NCBI GenBank assembly: GCA_023386645.1
Contig: JAEWJI010000048.1
Location: 1 to 64,000 of the forward strand
Direction: 5' to 3'
DNA length: 64,000 bases
Origin: Pseudomonadota bacterium
GTDB taxonomy: Bacteria; Pseudomonadota; Alphaproteobacteria; Caulobacterales; Caulobacteraceae
Part shown: piece by piece, positions 41,040 through 49,190 of the stretch
How positions within the stretch are numbered: the first letter of the stretch is position 1
Layout of the letters: every line of letters starts with the position of its first letter
Program-made: the position numbers and the translations under genes
Notes under the pieces: generated by a model
Databases searched by the model: none
The model's input: the letters and a program-made list of their open reading frames with translations, nothing else
What the model was told of the DNA's origin: nothing

Positions 41040-42722
41040 ATGACGCGTCCCGACCTGGACCACCTGATCGCCGGATGGCGCGGCCAAGTGCTGGCGGCCC
41101 TGATCGCCCTGACCGCCGGTCTGCCTGGCCTGATGATGCTGCCGCCCCTCGACCGGGACGAGAGCCGCTTCGCCCAGGCCACGGCCCAGATGCTGGAGAG
41201 CCGGGACTTCGTCGACATCCGCTTCCAGGACGAGCCGCGCTGGAAGAAGCCCATCGGCATCTACTGGCTGCAGGCGGCGGCGGTGGAAGCCACCTCGGAC
41301 GTCGCCGCCCGGGACATCCAGCCCTACCGCCTCCCCTCCCTGATTGCGGCCATGATCGCCGCGGCCGCCTGCGCCTGGGCCGGGTCGGCCATGTTCGGCG
41401 CGCGGGCCGGCTTCCTCGGCGGCGCAATGCTGGGGGCGTCTTTCCTGCTCTCGACCGAGGCCGGGATCGCCAAGACCGACGCCATGCTGTGTGCCGCCGT
41501 CACGGTGGCGATGGCGGCTTTGGCCCGGATCTATCTCGCGACCCGCGCCAGCGCCCCTCCAGAGAAGCGGCACAAGTTCCTCTTCTGGCTGGCGCTCGGC
41601 GTATCGATCCTGATCAAGGGGCCGATCGGCGTCCTGGTGGTCGCGCTCGCCATCGTCGCCCTGAGCGCCTGGGACCGGGACGTGAAGTGGCTGCGGCGTC
41701 TCGGCTGGGGCTGGGGCCTGCCGCTGACCGCCCTGCTGGTCGGCCCTTGGGCCATCGCCATCACCATCGCCACCGACGGCGGGTTCTGGCGCGAGGCCAT
41801 CGGCAACGATCTCGGCCGCAAGGTGGTCAGCGCTCACGAAAGCCACGGCGGCTTCCCCGGAATGTATCTGGCGCTCGCGCCGCTCCTGTTCTTCCCCGCC
41901 ACCCTGATGCTGCCAGCGGCGCTCTCCACTGGCTGGTCGCGGCGGGCTGAGCCGGCGGTGCGGTTCCTGGTCTGCTGGCTGGTCCCCGCCTGGCTGATGT
42001 TCGAGCTCGCGCCCACCAAGCTGTGGCACTACACCCTGCCGACGTTCGGGGCCCTGGCGCTGCTGGCCGCCGCCGCCCTGACCCGGCCGATCGGCGCGAT
42101 CTCCCGGAGGGTCGGCGCGGGCCTCGCGGTGTTCGCGGCCGTGCTCATCTCCGGAATCACCGTGTACGGTCTGACGGCGTTCGGCACCTCGACCGCCCAG
42201 ACCTGGGCGACACTGACGGTGGTCGGAGCGGTCTGCGCCGCCGCCATCGGAGGCTTCCTGCTGCTGAACCGGGCGGCGGTGACGGCGGTGCTGGTTTCAC
42301 TCGCGTTCGGGGTCGTGTCGCACGCCGCGCTGGCGGGAACCCTGCGGCAGCTGCGCCCCCTGTCCGTCGCGCCGCAGCTGACCCGAGCGCTGGAAGCCCA
42401 CAATCTGCACCCGGCCCAGGGGATCGTACCCGGGCCGGTGGCCATCACCCGGTTCCACGAGCCGTCCTTCGTCTTCCTGACCGGCACGACCACCGAGCTG
42501 ACCGACGCCGCCGGCGCCGCGCGCGCCCTCGCCGAAGGACGTCCGGCCATCGTCGAGGCCCAGGACGCGGACGCCTTCAACCAGGCCCTGATGCAGACGG
42601 GCGCGGGAGGGCAGGCGGTCGCCCAGGTGCGCGGCCACAACTACTCGTCCGGCGACGACGTGAACCTGACGGTCTATGCGCCCTCTCAGACCGTCTCGAC
42701 ACGAGGGGCGACCGTTCGATGA
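41040..42722 (+). CDS. ArnT/PMT-family lipid-linked glycosyltransferase
   Basis: The 560-residue integral membrane protein has about 11-12 helices and GT83/PMT_2 signatures: PPLDRDESRFAQAT with the catalytic acidic pair in the first periplasmic loop, FQDEPRWKKPIGIYWLQ, FLLSTEAGIAKTDAML, ILIKGPIG and LAPTKLWHYTLP. It moves a sugar from undecaprenyl phosphate to lipid A or another surface acceptor in the periplasm. The start ATG is 76 bp from the divergent GT2 gene. The stop overlaps the HMG-CoA lyase start by 4 bp. Confidence 0.92.
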   Translation: MTRPDLDHLIAGWRGQVLAALIALTAGLPGLMMLPPLDRDESRFAQATAQMLESRDFVDIRFQDEPRWKKPIGIYWLQAAAVEATSDVAARDIQPYRLPSLIAAMIAAAACAWAGSAMFGARAGFLGGAMLGASFLLSTEAGIAKTDAMLCAAVTVAMAALARIYLATRASAPPEKRHKFLFWLALGVSILIKGPIGVLVVALAIVALSAWDRDVKWLRRLGWGWGLPLTALLVGPWAIAITIATDGGFWREAIGNDLGRKVVSAHESHGGFPGMYLALAPLLFFPATLMLPAALSTGWSRRAEPAVRFLVCWLVPAWLMFELAPTKLWHYTLPTFGALALLAAAALTRPIGAISRRVGAGLAVFAAVLISGITVYGLTAFGTSTAQTWATLTVVGAVCAAAIGGFLLLNRAAVTAVLVSLAFGVVSHAALAGTLRQLRPLSVAPQLTRALEAHNLHPAQGIVPGPVAITRFHEPSFVFLTGTTTELTDAAGAARALAEGRPAIVEAQDADAFNQALMQTGAGGQAVAQVRGHNYSSGDDVNLTVYAPSQTVSTRGATVR

Positions 42723-43633
42723 GCCGCCGGATCGAGATCGTCGAGGTCGGTCCGCGCGACGGCCTGCAGAACGAGAAGGCGGTGCTGGAGCCCGCCGTTC
42801 GCGCTGAATTCGTGCGCCGGCTGGAGGCGGCGGGCGCGCGCCGCATCGAGGCGGCCAGTTTCGTCCATCCCAAATACGTGCCCCAAATGGCGGGGGCGGA
42901 GGAGGTCCTGACCGACCTGCCGCCGGAGCCGGGACGCAGCCGTATCGGCCTGGTGCTCAATACGCGAGGTTACGACCGGGCGATCGCCACGGCCTGCGAC
43001 GAGGTGAACGTCTCGGTGGCCGCTACCGACGGCTTCGGCCTGAAGAACCAGGGCCTGGATCGCGCCGGCCAGTACGCGATGCTCCAGGAGATCGTCGCGC
43101 GCCGGCACAACGCCGCGCCAGGTCAGGCGGCGCCGAAGCTGTCGGCGACCATCAGCGTGGTCTGGGGCTGTCCCTTCGACGGCGACGTGTCGGAGGTGGA
43201 AATCGAGGACCTGGTCGGCCGCATCGCCGCGCTGGGCGTGGAAGAAATCGCCCTGGCCGACACCATCGGCGCCGGCGACCCGTGGAGCGTCACCCGCAAG
43301 GTCGAGGCGGCCCGGCGCGCGGCGCCCGACGCGACCCTGCGCTTGCATTTCCACGACACTCGGAACACCGGCCTAGCCAATGCCTACGCCGGCGTCGAGG
43401 CGGGTGTGCCGGTGCTGGACGCCTCCGTCGGCGGCATCGGCGGCTGCCCCTTCGCCCCTGGCGCGACCGGCAACATCGCCACCGAGGACCTGGTCTGGAT
43501 GCTGCACCGCGCCGGCTTCGAGACGGGCTACGACGTGGACGCCCTGATCGAGACCGGCCGCTGGATCGGCGCCCGGATCGGTCGGCCGGCGTCGAGCGCC
43601 CTCAGCCGCGCCGGACCGTATCCTCGGCTCTAG
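42719..43633 (+). CDS. mvaB: Hydroxymethylglutaryl-CoA lyase
   Basis: Cleaves HMG-CoA to acetoacetate and acetyl-CoA in leucine/ketone-body breakdown. The 304-residue TIM barrel has VEVGPRDGLQNEK (metal and catalytic Arg/Asp), ASFVHPKYVPQM, LHFHDTRN (metal-binding His pair) and catalytic Cys243 in GIGGCPFAPGATGN. The frame is open far upstream inside the ArnT-like gene, but the ATG at 42719 gives the family start and a 4-bp overlap. A leucine-catabolism cluster is not present nearby. Confidence 0.95.
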   Translation: MSRRIEIVEVGPRDGLQNEKAVLEPAVRAEFVRRLEAAGARRIEAASFVHPKYVPQMAGAEEVLTDLPPEPGRSRIGLVLNTRGYDRAIATACDEVNVSVAATDGFGLKNQGLDRAGQYAMLQEIVARRHNAAPGQAAPKLSATISVVWGCPFDGDVSEVEIEDLVGRIAALGVEEIALADTIGAGDPWSVTRKVEAARRAAPDATLRLHFHDTRNTGLANAYAGVEAGVPVLDASVGGIGGCPFAPGATGNIATEDLVWMLHRAGFETGYDVDALIETGRWIGARIGRPASSALSRAGPYPRL

Positions 43634-43648
43634 GCGCGACCTGAGCGG

Positions 43649-43774
43649 GTGGCGCCCAAGGCGCTGGAATGGCCGGCCCTCAACCATGAAGCCCTGACCA
43701 CCTTTTGGTTCGAGGGCGAAAGCTGGATGGACGACCAGGTGACCGAGTTCAAACGCAGCCTGAAGCGGGTCTAG
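43649..43774 (+). CDS. Short 41-codon frame after HMG-CoA lyase, possible remnant
   Basis: GTG at 43649 opens a 41-residue frame (MAPKALEWPALNHEALTTF onward, ending FKRSLKRV) with protein-like composition. It is in the same frame as the lyase, 15 bp after that gene's TAG, and has only a weak ribosome site. It could be a small protein, the tail of a decayed gene, or chance. No family recognised. Confidence 0.35.
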   Translation: MAPKALEWPALNHEALTTFWFEGESWMDDQVTEFKRSLKRV

Positions 43775-43781
43775 CGGCCCG

Positions 43782-46700
43782 CTAAAGGTTCAGCAGCGCC
43801 GGGTCTCCGCCCTGCGCGGCGATGTTGACGCTGATGGCCTTTTCCTGGGCGAAGCGGATCAGGCTGTGCGGACCGCCGGCCTTCGGACCGGTGCCCGACA
43901 GGCCTTCGCCCCCGAACGGCTGGACGCCCACCACCGCGCCGATGATCGAGCGATTTACATAGACGTTTCCGGCCGGCACCAGGCGGGCGACCTCCTCGGC
44001 GAAGGCCTCGATCCGGCTGTGAACCCCGAGCGTCAGGCCGTAGCCGCGCGCCGCCAGCTTCGCCGCTGTCGCCTTCACGTCGGACGGGTCATAGCGGCAG
44101 ATGTGCAGGATGGGCCCGAAGACCTCTTTCTCAAGATAGTCCGGCGCCGGGACCTCTGCGATGGTCGGCGCGAAGAAGTCGCCCTTCTCGGCCCCGGCCG
44201 GCAACTCGGCGCGCGCGACGATCCTCGCGTCGCCCTTCAGCCGCTCCAGATGCGCCTCCAAGGCAGCCTTCGCATCCGCGTCGATCACCGGTCCGATGTC
44301 CGTCGCCGGATCGGCGGGATCGCCCACCACCTGAACCGCCAGCGCCCCCTTCAGCCCCTCGATCAGGGCGTCGGCGCCCTCGTGCGGCACATAGAGCAGG
44401 CGCAGCGCCGAGCACCGCTGGCCCGACGAGCCGAAGGCCGACAGGATCACGTCGTCGATCACCTGTTCCTTCAGGGCGGTGGTGTCGACGAACATGCCGT
44501 TCAGCCCGCCGGTCTCGGCGATGAAGGGGATGATCGGACCCGACCGCGCCGCGATCGCGCGATTGATGAAGGTCGCCGTGTCGGTGCCCCCCGTGAAGGC
44601 CACGCCGTCCACGGCCGGATGGCTGACCAGGGCCGTGCCCACGGTCTCGCCGCGACCGGGCAGCAGGGCGAGCAGGTCGGGATCCAGCCCCGCCTTGTGG
44701 AACAGCCGCACGGCCTCTGCCGCGATGAGAGGCGTCTGTTCCGCCGGCTTGGCCAGCACGCCGTTGCCGGCCGCGAGCGCGGCGGCGATCTGGCCGGTGA
44801 AAATGGCCAGCGGGAAGTTCCAGGGCGAAATGCAGGCGAACACGCCGCGTCCGTGCAGAACCAGTTCGTTGGTCTCGCCCACCGGCCCCTTCAGCGGGAT
44901 CGGGCCACCGAACTGCTTCTCGGCCAGCATGGCGTAGTAGCGGCAGAAGTCGGCGGCCTCGCGCACCTCGGCCACGCCGTCGTTCAGGGTCTTGCCGGCC
45001 TCGCGCGATAGCAGCGCCACCAGCCGGTCCATGTCGGCCTCAAGGGCTTCGCCCATGGCGCGCAGCACCGGCGCCCGGCCCGAGCCCCCCAGCCTGTCCC
45101 AGCCAATGCGCGCCGCTTGCGCTCGATCGGCGGCCCGGTCGATGTCGGCTGACGACGCCTCCGAGACCCGGCCCAGCACCCGGGTGCGGTCGGCCGGGCT
45201 GGTTACGTCCTGCGGACTCTCTCCGGCGCCGAGGCTGCCGGAGATGATTGGGCCGGACAGCAGTCGCTCGCTGTCGACACTGGCGAGCGCCAACCGGTGC
45301 CGCTCCCGATCGGCGGCCTGGGAATAGTCGCGGCCGAGCGAGTTCTGGCGGTCCATGTACATGTCCTTGGGCGTCGGAATCTTGGCGTGACGGTCGGGAT
45401 GGGCCTCGACCAGGGCGATGGGGTCGGCGGCGACGGCCGAGGCCGGCACTCGCTCGTCCAGCAGGGCGTGCACGAACGACGAGTTGGCCCCGTTCTCCAG
45501 CAGGCGCCGCACCAGGTAGGGCAGCAGCTCCTCATGGCCGCCGACCGGAGCGTAGGCCCGCACCGTCACGGGACCGAAGGCGTCGCGGGCCGCGTCGTAG
45601 AGCGCCTCGCCCATGCCGTGCAGCCGCTGGAATTCGATCTTCACGCCTCGGTCCGAAGCCATGCGGTGCACGGCCGCCAGCGAATGGGCGTTGTGGGTCG
45701 CGAACTGGGAATAGAGGTGCGGCGCCGCCTCGATCATCGCCTTGGCGCAGACCAGGTAGTTGAGGTCGGTCGCGGCCTTGGTGGTGAAGACCGGATAGTC
45801 CGTGCGCCCGAACACCTGTGCGCGCTTGATCTCGGTGTCCCAATAGGCGCCCTTGACCAGACGCACCATCAGCCGGCGTCCCGAGGCGCGGGCCAGGTCG
45901 GCGACCCGAGCGATCACCTCGGGCCCGCGCTTCTGGTAGGCTTGAACCGCCAGACCCAGGCCCCGCCAGGCGCCCAGCTCCGGCTCGTGCGCCAGCCGGT
46001 CCAGGATCTTCAGCGACAGGGCGAGGCGGTCGGCCTCCTCCGCGTCCATGGTGAAGTTGATGTCGGCGGCGGCCGCGATCAGGGCCAGCCGCTTCACCCG
46101 GGGGTACAGGTCGGCCCAGACGCCGGCCTCATGCGTCGCCTCATAGCGCGGCGACAGGGCCGACAGCTTGACCGAGACGCCGTGTCCCGCCTCCGGCCCC
46201 TGCCCACCGGCTGTCCGCCCCACGGCGGTGATCGCGTCGGCGTAGATGCGCTCGTAGCGGTCGGCGTCGGCCATCGTCCGGGCGCCCTCGCCCAGCATGT
46301 CGAAGCTGCACAGCCAGCCGTTGCGGTTCGCCCGCTTCAGCGCCGTCTCGATCGTGCGGCCCAGCACGAACTGCTCGCCCATGATGCGTACGGCGGCGGC
46401 CACCGCCTGGCGGATCACGGGCTCGCCAATGCGCCCGGCGACCCGCTTCAGGAAGCTGGGCAGGTCCGCGCGCGCCTCGTCATCCACATCGACCAGCTTG
46501 CCGGTCAGCATCAGGCCCCAGGTCGAGGCGTTTACGAACAGACTGTCCGACTGTCCTAGGTGACGGGCCCAGTCGGCCGACCCAATCTTCTCGGCGATCA
46601 GGCGGTCGCGCGCCTCTTCATCAGGGGTGCGCAACAGGGCCTCGGCCAGGCACATGAGCGCCAGCCCCTCGCGGGTGCCGAGTGAGAACTCCTGCAAGAA

Positions 46701-46910
46701 GCTCTCGACCACACCCTGGCGAACCTGGCTGCGCCGGGCCCGCTCGACCAGGTCCACGGCGTCGGAAACGACAGTAAACCGCACCTCCGGCGATAGCGGA
46801 ATCTGCTCAAGCAGCCCGCGAACCGTGGCGGTTTCGTCCGCGAACTTGCCCTGGTCCAGCGCATCCCAGTCCTGGCTGAGGCTCAGGGCGGGCGAAATGT
46901 CGGTCTGCAT
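43782..46910 (-). CDS. putA: Bifunctional proline dehydrogenase/P5C dehydrogenase PutA
   Basis: Oxidises proline to glutamate using FAD then NAD+. The 1042 residues comprise an N-terminal arm, the proline dehydrogenase barrel (about 170-480: DMLGEGART, FTMDAEEADR, LMVRLVKGAYWDTEIKRAQ, FATHNAHSLAAV) and an aldehyde dehydrogenase domain (about 550-1030: CISPWNFPLAIFTGQIAAAL, FTGGTDTA, IAETGGLNG, catalytic Cys833 in GQRCSALR). There is no N-terminal ribbon-helix-helix domain, so this PutA does not act as its own repressor. ATG 46910 is chosen. The frame extends 16 codons further upstream. Confidence 0.97.
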   Translation of the reverse strand: MQTDISPALSLSQDWDALDQGKFADETATVRGLLEQIPLSPEVRFTVVSDAVDLVERARRSQVRQGVVESFLQEFSLGTREGLALMCLAEALLRTPDEEARDRLIAEKIGSADWARHLGQSDSLFVNASTWGLMLTGKLVDVDDEARADLPSFLKRVAGRIGEPVIRQAVAAAVRIMGEQFVLGRTIETALKRANRNGWLCSFDMLGEGARTMADADRYERIYADAITAVGRTAGGQGPEAGHGVSVKLSALSPRYEATHEAGVWADLYPRVKRLALIAAAADINFTMDAEEADRLALSLKILDRLAHEPELGAWRGLGLAVQAYQKRGPEVIARVADLARASGRRLMVRLVKGAYWDTEIKRAQVFGRTDYPVFTTKAATDLNYLVCAKAMIEAAPHLYSQFATHNAHSLAAVHRMASDRGVKIEFQRLHGMGEALYDAARDAFGPVTVRAYAPVGGHEELLPYLVRRLLENGANSSFVHALLDERVPASAVAADPIALVEAHPDRHAKIPTPKDMYMDRQNSLGRDYSQAADRERHRLALASVDSERLLSGPIISGSLGAGESPQDVTSPADRTRVLGRVSEASSADIDRAADRAQAARIGWDRLGGSGRAPVLRAMGEALEADMDRLVALLSREAGKTLNDGVAEVREAADFCRYYAMLAEKQFGGPIPLKGPVGETNELVLHGRGVFACISPWNFPLAIFTGQIAAALAAGNGVLAKPAEQTPLIAAEAVRLFHKAGLDPDLLALLPGRGETVGTALVSHPAVDGVAFTGGTDTATFINRAIAARSGPIIPFIAETGGLNGMFVDTTALKEQVIDDVILSAFGSSGQRCSALRLLYVPHEGADALIEGLKGALAVQVVGDPADPATDIGPVIDADAKAALEAHLERLKGDARIVARAELPAGAEKGDFFAPTIAEVPAPDYLEKEVFGPILHICRYDPSDVKATAAKLAARGYGLTLGVHSRIEAFAEEVARLVPAGNVYVNRSIIGAVVGVQPFGGEGLSGTGPKAGGPHSLIRFAQEKAISVNIAAQGGDPALLNL

Positions 46911-47018
46911 GCGCGCCTCATAAACCCTTCCGCGCGGGAACGGGAGCCGTCTCGCCATCGGCCGCGCGACTCGCTACAGGTTCCCGTTCAGCGAACCTCG
47001 CGGAGCCGATCGGCCCTT

Positions 47019-48104
47019 ATGCGCATCGTCCTGGCCACCGACGCCTGGGAGCCCCAGGTCAACGGCGTCGTCCGCACCCTGACCCGTACCGTGGCCGAGT
47101 GCCGCGCGATGGGTCATGAGGTCGAGGTCATCGAGCCCAGCCAGTTCAAGACCGTGCCTCTGCCGACCTATCCGGAGATCAAGCTCGCCTTGGGCGCCGA
47201 GGAAGAGATTCGCGAGCGGCTGCGCGCCTTCGAGCCGGAAGCGGTCCACGTGGCTACCGAGGGTCCGATCGGCATCGCCACGCGCCGGATCTGCGTGGAG
47301 TGGAAGCTGCCGTTCACGACCAGCTATCACACCAAATTCCCCGAGTACGTCTCGGCCCGGTTCCCGATCCCGGTGGGGGTCGGCTACGCCTATATGAAGT
47401 GGTTCCACAAGCCGTCCGGCCGGCTGATGGTCGCCACTCCCACCTTGCGCGACGAGCTGGTCGAGCATGGGTTCAGGAACGTCTCGCCCTGGTCGCGGGG
47501 CGTAGATACCGAGCTGTTTCGGCCGGACCTGGAGCCCATCTACGACAGCCTCGGCGGCAAGGACTGGCCCCGACCATTCTTCCTGAACGTCGGCCGTGTG
47601 GCGGTCGAGAAGAACATTGAGGCGTTCCTCGAGACCGATCTGCCGGGAACCAAGATCGTGGTCGGGGACGGTCCCGCCCGCGCGGAACTCGAGGCCAAGT
47701 ATCCGCAGGCCAAGTTTCTGGGCGCGCGCTTCGGCGAGGAGCTGGCGCGGTGTTTCAAGGACGCGGACGTCTTCGTGTTCCCGTCCTGGACCGACACATT
47801 TGGCCTGGTGATCCTGGAGGCCATGGCCACGGGCACCCCCGTCGCGGCCTATCCGGCGCACGGCCCGATCGACATTATCCCGGGATCGGGCGCAGGCGTC
47901 ATCGACGACGACCTCACGACCGCGTGCCTGAAATGCCTGGAGTTGGATCGCGCGGACGTGCGGGCCTACGCCGAGAAGTTCAGCTGGCGCGCCTCGGCCG
48001 AGCAGTTCGTCGAAAACCTGCAGCCGTATCCCGAGCCCGAGCGCGGCCGCTTCTGGCGCCGTCTGCGCCGGATCGCCCGGGTGCGCCGTCGGGCCGCGGC
48101 CTGA
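47019..48104 (+). CDS. GT4 glycosyltransferase (GDP-mannose-dependent alpha-mannosyltransferase-like)
   Basis: The 361-residue GT-B enzyme starts MRIVLATDAWEPQVNGVVRT, typical of the SqdX/MgtA/PimB-like GT4 group, and has the C-terminal nucleotide-sugar site FVFPSWTDTFGLVILEAMATG. Related enzymes add mannose or sulfoquinovose to membrane lipids. The acceptor is not predictable. It is divergent from putA and convergent with the PstS-like gene, 4 bp apart. Confidence 0.9.
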   Translation: MRIVLATDAWEPQVNGVVRTLTRTVAECRAMGHEVEVIEPSQFKTVPLPTYPEIKLALGAEEEIRERLRAFEPEAVHVATEGPIGIATRRICVEWKLPFTTSYHTKFPEYVSARFPIPVGVGYAYMKWFHKPSGRLMVATPTLRDELVEHGFRNVSPWSRGVDTELFRPDLEPIYDSLGGKDWPRPFFLNVGRVAVEKNIEAFLETDLPGTKIVVGDGPARAELEAKYPQAKFLGARFGEELARCFKDADVFVFPSWTDTFGLVILEAMATGTPVAAYPAHGPIDIIPGSGAGVIDDDLTTACLKCLELDRADVRAYAEKFSWRASAEQFVENLQPYPEPERGRFWRRLRRIARVRRRAAA

Positions 48105-48108
48105 CCCC

Positions 48109-49155
48109 CTACTCCGGCCTCGCCATCGGTCGCAGGGCCTCCGCGATCGCGCGTTGCTCGGCCAGTTCCGCCGCCGGCAAGGGCACCAGGCCGCGATCCT
48201 GAAGGTAGCCGTTGCGGCCGGCCGAGGCGTCCGACAGGAACTCCGTCAGGAACTGCTTCAATCCCGGCGTCACACCCACATGTTGGGCCTTCACATAGAT
48301 GTAGAGGCTGCGGGCCAGGGGATAGCGGCCCTCGGCGATGGCGTCGGCCGAGGGCGCGACCCCGTCGATGGTCTGGGCCTTCACCACGTCCAGGTTCTGC
48401 TCCAGGAAGGAGAAGCCGAATACGCCCAGCGACCCCGGCGTGCGGGTCAGGGTCTGGAGGATGGCGTTGTCGTTCTCGCCGGAATCGACCCAGCCGCCGT
48501 CCTCGCGCAGGGTGTGGGCCACCGCCTCGAATCGGTCGCCGTCGGCCTCTTCGAGCGCCGCGAGGCTGGGGATCAGGGCGGCCCCGGGCGCCATGCCGAG
48601 CTCCAGGAAGGCGTCGCGCGTGCCCGACGTCGGCGGCGGCCCATAGACCTGAATCCGCTGGTCCGGCAGGGCGGGATTGACCTGACGCCAGTTGCGGGCG
48701 CCGTTCAGGCCCAGCGCCCCATCGGCGCGGGGCGTTTCCCGCGCCAGACCCAGGTACAGGTCCTGGAGCCGAAGGGGCATGTCCGCACCTTCGCGCGCCG
48801 ACGCCACCACGATGCCGTCGTAGCCGATCTTCAGCTCGACGATATGGGTCACGCCGTTCCGACGGCAGAGGTCGAACTCAGACGCCTTCATCTGGCGCGA
48901 GGCGTTGGCGATATCCGGCGTCCGGCCGCCAACGCCCTGGCAGAAGGCCTGGATGCCGCCGCCGGTGCCGAGCGCTTCGACACGCGGCGCGGCGGCGCCC
49001 GTCACCCGCGCGAAATTCTCCGCGACCCGGGTCGAGAAGGGGAAGACGGTGGATGAGCCGGCGGCCCACACCCCCTCCCGCCGCCCGTCCCCACAGGCCC
49101 CCAGCGCCACGAACGCGACGATGAACGACAAGGCGCGAAGACGGGCAGACTGCAT
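48109..49155 (-). CDS. pstS: PstS-like phosphate-binding lipoprotein
   Basis: The 348-residue protein has a lipobox VALGAC (Cys about 20) and the phosphate-binding pattern of PstS: AAGSSTVFPFS, ALGTGGGIQAFCQG, DIANASRQMK and PPTSGTRDAFLEL. The frame runs on upstream into the permease gene, but ATG 49155 gives a proper signal. It lies 35 bp downstream of the phnD-phnE fusion on the same strand, so a phosphate receptor joins a phosphonate-type transporter. No pstCAB is in the window. Confidence 0.85.
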   Translation of the reverse strand: MQSARLRALSFIVAFVALGACGDGRREGVWAAGSSTVFPFSTRVAENFARVTGAAAPRVEALGTGGGIQAFCQGVGGRTPDIANASRQMKASEFDLCRRNGVTHIVELKIGYDGIVVASAREGADMPLRLQDLYLGLARETPRADGALGLNGARNWRQVNPALPDQRIQVYGPPPTSGTRDAFLELGMAPGAALIPSLAALEEADGDRFEAVAHTLREDGGWVDSGENDNAILQTLTRTPGSLGVFGFSFLEQNLDVVKAQTIDGVAPSADAIAEGRYPLARSLYIYVKAQHVGVTPGLKQFLTEFLSDASAGRNGYLQDRGLVPLPAAELAEQRAIAEALRPMARPE

Positions 49156-49190
49156 CTCAGGCTCTCGGGATGATCCGGCGGACTGGCCCC

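Noticed and set aside
42023..43633. Extended 536-codon frame ahead of HMG-CoA lyase
   Set aside because: The first 232 codons overlap the ArnT-like gene in another frame and are low-complexity. The lyase starts at 42719.
43773..43785. TAGCGG/CCGCTA palindrome near the end of putA as a terminator
   Set aside because: Only six base pairs with no loop and no T-run.
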